This document shows positions 1-5,579 of a stretch of DNA of 5,927 nt, piece after piece (positions within the stretch are counted from its first letter, which is position 1; every line of letters starts with the position of its first letter). Source of the stretch: Chloroflexota bacterium (GTDB taxonomy: Bacteria > Chloroflexota > Limnocylindria > P2-11E); NCBI GenBank assembly GCA_025350745.1, contig JANXXG010000296.1:1-5927 (forward strand). The letters are read 5' to 3'. The notes below the pieces were generated by a model. That model had not been told where the DNA came from and did no database searches. It was given only the letters and a program-made list of their open reading frames with translations. The position numbers and the translations under genes are program-made.

Positions 1-1
1 G

Positions 2-1354
2 ACGGTCATCTCCGACGGCGCGCGTGCCCGGGACATCCTCATTCGCGACGGCGTCGTCATCGCGCTCGTCGAGCCCGGGGCATCCACGGCCGAGACGGAG
101 ATCGACGCGAGCGGCCTCTTCGCGCTCCCGGGGATCGTCGACGCGCACGTGCACTTCAACGATCCCGGCCGCGCGGACTGGGAAGGCTGGGCGCATGGCA
201 GCCGCGCCGCAGCGGCGGGGGGTGTGACGACCGTCATCGACATGCCGCTCAATTCGCTCCCACCGGTGATCGATGGCGCCGCCTTCGATCTCAAGCGCGC
301 TGCAGGCGAGCGATCGTCCATCGTCGACTTCGCGCTCTGGGGCGGCCTCGTGGGCACGGATCCGCGTCCGCTTCGCGAGCTTGCCGCGCGAGGGGCCGTC
401 GGGGTGAAGGCGTTCCTGTGCGACAGCGGTGTGCCCGAGTTCCCGGCGCTCGCGGATCAAGACCTCGCCGCCGCGATCAGCGCAGCGGCGTCAGCCGGGC
501 TCCTCGTCGCGCTGCACGCCGAGGACGAGACGCTCGTGCATGAGGCGACCGGACGGGTCATAGCCTCGGGTCGCCAGGATCCAGGCGCCTGGCTGGCGTC
601 GCGCCCGCCGCTCGGCGAGATCCGCGCGGTCGCGCGGCTGTGCGCCGCCGCAAAAGGCACCGGGGCACGGATCCACGTCGTTCACCTGTCGGCCGCGGAT
701 GCGCTCGGCGCCATCGGAGTCGCGCGCGCCGACGGCACGGACATCACGGTCGAGACCTGTCCCCACTATCTCGTGTTCGACGACGCGGACGTCCTTGTGC
801 AGGGTCCGCTGCTCAAGTGCGCGCCGCCGATCCGGGAGCGCGCGAATCGCGAGGCGCTCTGGGACGCGGTCTCCGGTGGACGGATCGACCTCATCGCGTC
901 GGATCACTCGCCGTGTCCCAAAGAGGCGAAGACCCGCGGGAAAGATGACATCTTCGCCGCGTGGGGCGGGGTGGCCGGCGTGCAGTCGCTGCTTCCCGCG
1001 ACCTTCACGGAGGCCGTCCGTCGCGCCCGAGGCGACCTCGACCCGCGCGCCATCGCGGGCTTCGTCGCCTGGCGCCTTGCCGCGAGACCGGCTGATCGCT
1101 TCAGGCTGTCGCCGCGCAAGGGTCGGATCGGGAGGGGGTCCGACGCGGACATCGTCCTGTTCGATCCCACGCGAGAGTGGTCGCTCGAGCCGGCGGCCGT
1201 GCAGACGCGAAGCGGTCTCACGCCGTACGCCGGCCGATCGTTCACCGGCGCCGTCGTGCGAACGCTCGTCCGCGGCACAACGGTCTATGTGGACGGAAAG
1301 TTTCCCGCCCGGCCCGGTCACGGCCGCTTCGTCGCGGCGGCGCGCGCGGCATGA
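2..1354 (+). CDS. allB: Allantoinase, 5'-truncated by window edge
   Basis: Metal-dependent amidohydrolase that hydrolyses the hydantoin ring of allantoin to allantoate in the cytoplasm. The frame is open from base 2 and gives 450 residues. The family is about 450-455 aa, so only about ten N-terminal residues are missing. Numbering from base 2, the visible ligands are H49 and H51 (DAHVHF), K136 as the likely carboxylated lysine (GVKAFLCDSG), H172 (LHAED), H228 (HVVHLS) and D301 (SDHSPC). Their spacing parallels my recollection of E. coli AllB. Other family signatures are the PGRADWEGW loop, DMPLNS, ETCPHYL, KCAPPIR and WGGVAGVQ. The C-terminal KGRIGRGSDADIVLFDP belongs to the small beta domain. 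The PGR-WEG, DMPLN and KCAPPIR motifs favour allantoinase over dihydropyrimidinase or dihydroorotase. The stop overlaps the next gene's start by ATGA, so the two are probably co-translated. A GTG inside the HVH motif (149) is not the start. Confidence 0.93.
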   Translation, partial: TVISDGARARDILIRDGVVIALVEPGASTAETEIDASGLFALPGIVDAHVHFNDPGRADWEGWAHGSRAAAAGGVTTVIDMPLNSLPPVIDGAAFDLKRAAGERSSIVDFALWGGLVGTDPRPLRELAARGAVGVKAFLCDSGVPEFPALADQDLAAAISAAASAGLLVALHAEDETLVHEATGRVIASGRQDPGAWLASRPPLGEIRAVARLCAAAKGTGARIHVVHLSAADALGAIGVARADGTDITVETCPHYLVFDDADVLVQGPLLKCAPPIRERANREALWDAVSGGRIDLIASDHSPCPKEAKTRGKDDIFAAWGGVAGVQSLLPATFTEAVRRARGDLDPRAIAGFVAWRLAARPADRFRLSPRKGRIGRGSDADIVLFDPTREWSLEPAAVQTRSGLTPYAGRSFTGAVVRTLVRGTTVYVDGKFPARPGHGRFVAAARAA

Positions 1355-2652
1355 GGATCACCGGCGGGACCGTGCTCTCGATGCGGCCCGGCGACTCGCC
1401 CGCGGTGCGCGACGTGTTCGTGGAGAACGACCGCATCGCCCAGTTCGGCCAGAGCGCCGGTGGCGAGGTCATCGACGCGAGCGGCTGCTACGTCATGCCC
1501 GGCCTCATCCAGACCCACATCCACCTGGTGCAAACGATCTTCCGCGGGCTTGCCGAGGAGCTCTCGCTCCTCGAGTGGCTGCGCGACCGCATCTGGCCGC
1601 TCGAGGCCGCGCACGACGAGGCTTCGCTCCGGGCGACCGCGCGGCTCGGTCTCCTCGATCTTCTGACGACCGGGACGACCACGATCCTGGACATGGGGAC
1701 CACGCACGGCGGCGATGTCATCGCGGAGGAGCTGGTCTCATCGGGCATCAGGGCCCGATTCGGGCAGACGATGATGGACGGCGGCGACGGCGTACCGAAA
1801 GGGCTCCGCGAGACCACCGGCGCCTCACTGCATGCGAGCGCGCGCCTCGTGATGAAGTGGAACGAGGCGGCCGACGGCCGCATCGGCTACGCGTACGCGC
1901 CGCGCTTCGCGCTCTCCTGCACTCGGGAGCTGCTCGAGGCGGTCGGTGATATCACGAAGCGGTTGGGCCTGCTGGTGCACACCCACTCGAACGAGAACGT
2001 GACGGAGCGGTCACTCATCGAAGCGGCGACCGGGCAGGCGCCGATCGCGTATCTGGATGGCGTCGGTCTGGTGAACGAGCGAAGCGTCATCGCGCACGGT
2101 GTCCATCTGGACGACGCCGAGGTCGCGACCCTGCGCGAGCGTGGCGCGGCCATCACGCATTGCCCCTCGTCCAACCTGAAGCTCGGGAGCGGCATCGCCG
2201 ACGTGCGGGCCCTTCGCGAGCGGGGGATCATGGTGGGCATTGGCGCCGACGGAGCGGCCTGTAACAACAGATTGGACGGGTTCGATGAGCTCCGCCTCGC
2301 GGCACTGCTCGCCGCGTCGCTGCACGGTCCCGGCGCGCTCAGCGCGTCGGACGTCCTCGCGATGGGGACGCGGGATGGCGCGCGCGCGATGCGACTCGAT
2401 GCCGAGATCGGGACGCTGGAGGTGGGGAAGAAGGCGGACGTCATCGTGCTTGACGCTGAGCGCCTTGCCGGACCGGGCGGAGATCCGGCCACACGGATCG
2501 TGTACGGCGGCGGGTCTCGAGCTGTCCGCGATGTGATCGTGGACGGACAGGTCATCGTGCGGAGCTTCGTGCCGGTGACATTGGATGCCGCCGAGGTCCA
2601 GGCCCGCGCGGCCGAAGCCCTGCCGTCGCTGACGAAGCGGGCCGGTCTCTGA
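1351..2652 (+). CDS. ATZ/TRZ-type amidohydrolase, probable purine/nucleoside deaminase
   Basis: A 433-aa amidohydrolase of the ATZ/TRZ-like deaminase group, which includes SAH/5'-deoxyadenosine deaminases, guanine and 8-oxoguanine deaminases and triazine hydrolases. Visible residues are H56 and H58 (THIH), H210 and H212 with E215 (VHTHSNEN), H249 (AHGVHL), H270 in HCPSSNLKLGSG, and D300 in GADGAACNN. QTIFRGLAEE and WLRDRIWPLE are typical of this group. The end (IGTLEVGKKADVIVLD) rebuilds the small beta domain. The start chosen is the ATG at 1351 because it gives the normal N-terminus (MRITGGTVL) and a 4-base ATGA overlap with allB. An upstream in-frame GTG at 1177 would only add allB-overlapping sequence. 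Next to allB and near xdh genes, deamination of guanine, 8-oxoguanine or an adenine nucleoside is the best inference. The exact substrate cannot be read from the sequence. The mononuclear metal chemistry is known for the family. Confidence 0.85.
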   Translation: MRITGGTVLSMRPGDSPAVRDVFVENDRIAQFGQSAGGEVIDASGCYVMPGLIQTHIHLVQTIFRGLAEELSLLEWLRDRIWPLEAAHDEASLRATARLGLLDLLTTGTTTILDMGTTHGGDVIAEELVSSGIRARFGQTMMDGGDGVPKGLRETTGASLHASARLVMKWNEAADGRIGYAYAPRFALSCTRELLEAVGDITKRLGLLVHTHSNENVTERSLIEAATGQAPIAYLDGVGLVNERSVIAHGVHLDDAEVATLRERGAAITHCPSSNLKLGSGIADVRALRERGIMVGIGADGAACNNRLDGFDELRLAALLAASLHGPGALSASDVLAMGTRDGARAMRLDAEIGTLEVGKKADVIVLDAERLAGPGGDPATRIVYGGGSRAVRDVIVDGQVIVRSFVPVTLDAAEVQARAAEALPSLTKRAGL

Positions 2653-3005
2653 CCGGGGCGGAGATCGTCGTTGCGACCGGCGACAGCGAGATCGATGCGG
2701 AGGTCATCGCGAGTCGGCTACGCGCGGCGAACATTCCGGCCCGGATCCGCTACGACTCGCAGGCCGGCATCCCTCGCCAGATCGCACCATCCGGTCTCGG
2801 CTTCGGTCCGGGCGCGTTCCGCGTCGCCGTGCCGGCCGAGCACGCGGCCGAGGCGCGCGAGATCGTCTCCGAGGTCGAGACCCGGCCATCGCGCCGCAGC
2901 CCACTGTTTCGCGCGATCGCGATCGTCCTGCTCGTGTCGTTCGTGCTCGTGTGGGTCCCCGGGGTCATCGGCGCCATCGCCGCGGTCTTCGGCTTGCCTC
3001 GCTGA
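2649..3005 (+). CDS. DUF2007-like small protein with C-terminal membrane helix
   Basis: An open frame of 118 codons directly after the deaminase. No ATG, GTG or TTG gives the full domain. The first plausible start is CTG at 2649, overlapping the upstream TGA as CTGA; the only other in-frame start I found is GTG at 2829, which would cut off half the domain. Residues 5-75 look like the DUF2007 (putative prokaryotic signal-transducing) fold. They show the opening strand EIVVATGD, the helix EVIASRLRAANIP followed by ARIRYDS, and a later strand FRVAVPAEHAAEAREIV. Residues about 87-115 form one hydrophobic segment (start LFRAIAIVLLVSFVLVW) preceded by basic SRRS, so a C-terminal membrane anchor with the domain in the cytoplasm is likely. 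Function is unknown; small DUF2007 proteins are thought to bind or sense ligands. Membership in the purine operon is inferred from the overlap. The reading frame is well supported, the start codon less so. Confidence 0.68.
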   Translation: MTGAEIVVATGDSEIDAEVIASRLRAANIPARIRYDSQAGIPRQIAPSGLGFGPGAFRVAVPAEHAAEAREIVSEVETRPSRRSPLFRAIAIVLLVSFVLVWVPGVIGAIAAVFGLPR

Positions 3006-3824
3006 TCAGGTGAGCCAGCGGCGCTCGGGCACGAGGAACACGCCGGCCGGTCGGTCGGAGAGCGCGTCCTCGATGCGCCGAGCGGTGAAGTCGCTCATCG
3101 GGCGGGGCAGCGCATCGACGGCGAACCAGCCGCACTCGCTGATCTCCGTCCGATCGGCGGCGTACGGCTCGGGCGACCCCGGCGCGAGCGACGCGCGGAA
3201 GACGAAGTGATGCCAGCCGAGCGCGCCGTGCGGCTCCCAGTACACGCCGGTCATCCGTTCGATCGAGAGCGGCACGCCGACCTCTTCGAGCGCCTCCCGT
3301 CGAGCGGCCTGCTCCGCGGATTCGCCGGGGTCGGCCCCGCCGCCGGGCAGCTCCCAATTGAGCTCGCCGTACGTGTGATGCACGAGCAGCACCCGGTCGT
3401 CGCGGACGATGACGGTGGCCGCGCCGAAGACGCTCGGCCGGGACTCGACCGCGATGACCGGTAGGCCGGCCGCGACCCACGCGCCGAAGCCGCCGATGAC
3501 GTCGGTCGTCTCGGTGAAACCGAGCTCTCGCAGCCGCAGCGCGGCGAAGCTCGACGAGTAGCCGTCCCTGCAGATGAGCACGATCCGGCCGGTGCGACCG
3601 GCGAGGGCGGGGCTCGGGTGGCCGGATGCCGCGTCGACCCGCCACTCGAGGACGCTCAGCGGAACGTGGATCGCGTCGGGGATGACGCCCTCCTGGAGAC
3701 GTACGTCGTTCGAGCGCGTGTCGACGAGCGTCGCGCCGTCGCGCACGGCGGCCGCTGCCTCGACCGGGGTGAGTCGGGGCAGCCTGGCCTGCGCCGCCGC
3801 GAGGACGTCGTTGATGTTCGGCAG
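3006..3824 (-). CDS. Rhodanese-Nudix hydrolase fusion
   Basis: A two-domain cytoplasmic protein of 272 aa. Residues 15-125 form a rhodanese-like domain (LVDTRSND, then VIPDAIHVPLS). It ends in an active-site loop around C85 (CRDGYSSS) and GGFGAWVAAGLPV. Residues 133-265 form a Nudix domain. Its complete Nudix box (162-184) has G162, E168, R176-E177 and E180-E181 for metal and substrate, preceded by NWELPGG. Rhodaneses move sulfane sulfur and Nudix enzymes cleave nucleoside diphosphate-linked compounds. The substrate is not evident. The start is uncertain. CTG at 3824 sits 7 bases after AGGAG and gives MPNINDVL. GTG at 3830 is only 1 base from that site, and GTG at 3848 has no ribosome-binding site. 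An ATG at 3893 would overlap xdhB by 43 bases. The stop abuts the stop of the DUF2007-like gene with no gap. Divergent from xdhB. Confidence 0.88.
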   Translation of the reverse strand: MPNINDVLAAAQARLPRLTPVEAAAAVRDGATLVDTRSNDVRLQEGVIPDAIHVPLSVLEWRVDAASGHPSPALAGRTGRIVLICRDGYSSSFAALRLRELGFTETTDVIGGFGAWVAAGLPVIAVESRPSVFGAATVIVRDDRVLLVHHTYGELNWELPGGGADPGESAEQAARREALEEVGVPLSIERMTGVYWEPHGALGWHHFVFRASLAPGSPEPYAADRTEISECGWFAVDALPRPMSDFTARRIEDALSDRPAGVFLVPERRWLT

Positions 3825-3850
3825 ACCCACACTCCTATAGTCCCTCACCA
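3811..3850 (+). promoter_or_regulatory. Candidate promoter for the xdh operon (leaderless)
   Basis: A -10-like TATAGT is at 3836-3841 and a weak -35-like TTGATG at 3811-3816, separated by 19 bases, which is longer than the usual 17. Only 9 bases lie between the -10 and the xdhB GTG at 3851, and no Shine-Dalgarno sequence fits there. Transcription would therefore begin at or next to the start codon. The element partly lies in the 5' end of the divergent rhodanese-Nudix gene. Assigned by eye from consensus similarity. Confidence 0.45.
3832..3836 (-). promoter_or_regulatory. Shine-Dalgarno AGGAG for the rhodanese-Nudix gene
   Basis: On the minus strand AGGAG lies 7 bases before CTG (3824) and only 1 base before GTG (3830). 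The spacing favours the CTG start. The site touches the -10-like hexamer used in the other direction by xdhB. Confidence 0.5.
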
Positions 3851-3857
3851 GTGAGGG
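3842..3857. promoter_or_regulatory. Perfect 7+7 inverted repeat, candidate operator
   Basis: CCCTCAC (3842-3848), a 2-base CA spacer, then GTGAGGG (3851-3857), with no mismatch. It begins directly after the -10-like element and covers the xdhB start codon and the expected transcription start. A bound repressor there would block initiation. A 2-base loop is too tight for a good RNA hairpin, so a DNA-binding dyad is more likely. No regulator gene is visible. A 7-bp dyad can also arise by chance. Confidence 0.4.
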
Positions 3858-4705
3858 TGGATGTCGCGCGCGATCTCGACGGCGCCCTCGCATCGCTCGC
3901 AGCCGTCCCGGGAGCGGATGTCCTGAACGGCGGCACGGACCTCATGGTGGAGATCAACTTCGGCCGCAAGCGGCCGACCGCGGTCATCGCGATCGACCGT
4001 GTCGCCGAGCTCCGCGAGCTGTCGAAGAACGGGACCGTGCGGGTGGGCGCGGGCGTGACGTTCACCATGCTGCTCGAGCGCGATCACGGCTCCAGCGCGC
4101 TGCGGGAGGCCGCCCGGACGGTCGGCTCCCCACAGATCCGGAACGCCGCCACGATCGGGGGGAACGTCGCGACCTCGTCACCCGCCGGTGACGCCCTCCC
4201 GGTGCTCGCCGCGCTCGACGCCATGGTGCATCTGCGGTCGTCCCGCGGCGGGCGCGTCGTGCCGTTCCGCGCGTTCATGACCGGGCCGAAGAAGAACGTC
4301 CGGGCAGCCGACGAGCTGGTGACCGCGATCGAATGGAATGACGCCGGTCCGGCGCAGGTCTTCATGAAGGTCGGGACAAGGAACGCGATGGTCATCGCGG
4401 TCGCCGGCCTCGCGCTTGTCGCTGACCGGGTGCGCGGACGGATCGGCGTCGGCCTGGGGTCCTGCGGACCGACGATCCTCCGCGCACCCCTGGCCGAGGC
4501 CTTCGCGGCGGGACTGTTCGACGAGGCCGGGTGGCGCCCGTTCGCGCCGAGTACCGGCGCCTGCGCTGAGTTCGGTGCCTTGATCGCGACCGCCGCCCGT
4601 CCGATCGACGATGTGCGCGGGACCGCGGCGTACCGCCGCCACGTGCTCGCCGTCATGGGCGCCCGGGCGCTCGCGCGCGTCGCCCCGATAGAGCGGACCG
4701 CCTGA
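3851..4705 (+). CDS. xdhB: Xanthine dehydrogenase-type FAD-binding subunit
   Basis: FAD-binding medium subunit (284 aa) of a molybdenum hydroxylase. It passes electrons from the 2Fe-2S clusters to FAD and on to NAD+ in the cytoplasmic XdhABC complex. FAD pyrophosphate-binding motifs are NGGTDL (26-31) and TIGGNVATSSPAGD (101-114). A PQIRNAA stretch precedes the second motif. The C-terminal FAD-linked domain ends in DDVRGTAAYRRHVLAVMGARAL, typical of CoxM/XdhB proteins. Length matches the roughly 280-290 aa of stand-alone subunits. The start is the GTG at 3851; another GTG follows at 3857. There is no ribosome-binding site, so a leaderless mRNA is likely. The stop overlaps xdhC by one base (TGATG). 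Subunit sequence alone does not separate xanthine dehydrogenase from CO dehydrogenase or other hydroxylases; the nearby allB and deaminase genes support purine oxidation. Confidence 0.9.
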   Translation: MRVDVARDLDGALASLAAVPGADVLNGGTDLMVEINFGRKRPTAVIAIDRVAELRELSKNGTVRVGAGVTFTMLLERDHGSSALREAARTVGSPQIRNAATIGGNVATSSPAGDALPVLAALDAMVHLRSSRGGRVVPFRAFMTGPKKNVRAADELVTAIEWNDAGPAQVFMKVGTRNAMVIAVAGLALVADRVRGRIGVGLGSCGPTILRAPLAEAFAAGLFDEAGWRPFAPSTGACAEFGALIATAARPIDDVRGTAAYRRHVLAVMGARALARVAPIERTA

Positions 4706-5166
4706 TGCGGATCGAGCTGCGGGTCAACGGGTCGATGCGGGCCGCGGAGGCGCGCGACGGCGAATCGCTGCTCTCGTTCCTCCGCGAGGAGCTTGCGCTT
4801 CCGGGCAGCAAGAACGCGTGCGAGCAGGGCGAGTGCGGATCGTGCTCGGTCATGCTCGACGGCGCGCTCGTCTGCAGCTGCCTCGTGCTCGCCGGAGCGT
4901 GCGCGGGCAAGTCGGTGGAGACCGTCGAGGCCCTCTCCACCACCGAGACCCTGCATCCGATCCAGCAGGCGTTCCTCGACGCCGGCGCCGTGCAGTGCGG
5001 CTTCTGCACCCCGGGATTCATCGTGGCAACGAACGCGCTGCTCGCGACGAACCCCGAGCCGCGCGACGCGGAGATCCGCGAGGCCCTGTCCGGGAATATC
5101 TGCCGCTGCACCGGGTACGGAAAGATCCTCGAGGCCGTGCATGCCGCGGCGCGAGGCGTCCGATGA
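4705..5166 (+). CDS. xdhC: Xanthine dehydrogenase-type 2Fe-2S subunit
   Basis: Small iron-sulfur subunit (153 aa) carrying two 2Fe-2S clusters that link the molybdenum cofactor to FAD. The N-terminal plant-ferredoxin-like cluster uses C39, C44, C47 and C59 (CEQGECGSCSV then VCSC). The second, all-helical cluster uses C98 and C101 (QCGFCTPGF) with C133 and C135 (GNICRCTGYGKI). All eight ligands are present and the length is normal for XdhC/CoxS. The ATG is at 4705 and shares one base with the xdhB stop (TGATG), so translation is coupled. Its own stop overlaps the acetyltransferase ATG by four bases. In this family the subunit usually directly precedes or follows the large subunit; here the acetyltransferase separates them. 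Confidence 0.94.
   Translation: MRIELRVNGSMRAAEARDGESLLSFLREELALPGSKNACEQGECGSCSVMLDGALVCSCLVLAGACAGKSVETVEALSTTETLHPIQQAFLDAGAVQCGFCTPGFIVATNALLATNPEPRDAEIREALSGNICRCTGYGKILEAVHAAARGVR
5153..5156 (+). promoter_or_regulatory. Shine-Dalgarno GAGG for the GNAT gene
   Basis: GAGG lies 6 bases before the ATG at 5163, within the end of xdhC. It supports this start over upstream in-frame codons that lie inside xdhC and suggests independent ribosome entry in addition to ATGA coupling. Confidence 0.5.
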
Positions 5167-5579
5167 GCATCGCGGTCAGCGCAGTGAGCACGGGCGAGCG
5201 AGGCGAGGTGGACGCGTTCTATCGGCGTGAGCTCGGCCGCGACGTCGAACTCGAGGCCGATCAAGAAGTGTTGACCGCCCGTGATGGCGGCGTTGTCGTG
5301 GCGGCCTTGCGCCTCTGCCCCGAGGCCGGGACGCTCCTCCTGCGCACCGTCGTCGTTGCCGGCGGTCGCCGCGGCCAGGGGATCGGCCGATCGCTCCTCC
5401 TCAAGGCATCAAAGGCGATCGGCAGCCGCGAGTGCTGGTGCTTCCCGTGGAGCTACCTCGAGCGGTTCTACGGGGCGATCGGATTCGTTCGGGTCGCCGA
5501 CGCGAGCGTGCCGATGGCACTGCACCATCGTTGGAACCAGCGCGAGGGCATCCCGACGTACCGGTCGGCGATGCCATGA
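5163..5579 (+). CDS. GNAT-family N-acetyltransferase within the xdh operon
   Basis: A 138-aa single-domain GNAT protein, expected to move an acetyl group from acetyl-CoA to an amine or N-terminus; the acceptor is unknown. The acetyl-CoA motif A is LLRTVVVAGGRRGQGIGRSLLL (58-80, split here for clarity) with R70-G71-Q72-G73-I74-G75 as the RxxGxG pyrophosphate loop. The C-terminal motif B is FYGAIGFVRV (102-111). A distinctive C91-W92-C93 precedes PWSYLERFYG. Length is normal for a compact GNAT. ATG at 5163 has a GAGG 6 bases upstream and overlaps the xdhC stop as ATGA. Its own stop overlaps the xdhA start by the same ATGA pattern. It thus sits between two subunits of one enzyme, with co-translation implied. 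It could modify XDH, a purine-pathway metabolite, or be an unrelated passenger; the sequence does not tell which. Confidence 0.88.
   Translation: MSIAVSAVSTGERGEVDAFYRRELGRDVELEADQEVLTARDGGVVVAALRLCPEAGTLLLRTVVVAGGRRGQGIGRSLLLKASKAIGSRECWCFPWSYLERFYGAIGFVRVADASVPMALHHRWNQREGIPTYRSAMP

Noticed and set aside
491..1321. Minus-strand open frame (276 codons) antisense to allB
   Set aside because: Low-complexity Arg/Gly/Asp-rich translation, no recognisable motif, fully inside allantoinase.
101..1485. 15-base exact match ATCGACGCGAGCGGC at 101-115 and 1471-1485
   Set aside because: Encodes IDASG just before the barrel in both amidohydrolases; reflects shared fold and codon bias, not a mobile or recombination repeat.
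699..1949. Plus-strand open frame (416 codons) in another frame over allB and the deaminase
   Set aside because: Arg/Ser/Pro/His-rich shadow spanning two real genes; no conserved motif.
1887..2555. Minus-strand open frame (222 codons) antisense to the deaminase
   Set aside because: Ser/Pro/Ala-rich shadow without family features; the plus strand has a complete catalytic motif set.
2905..2925. GCGATCGC-type palindrome near the end of the DUF2007-like gene
   Set aside because: Single short palindrome in a coding, high-GC context; no array and no positional link to a promoter.
4084..5142. Long minus-strand open frame (352 codons) antisense to xdhB and xdhC
   Set aside because: Rich in Arg, Ala, Ser and Pro with no domain signature; it mirrors well-supported genes and is expected from high-GC codon bias.
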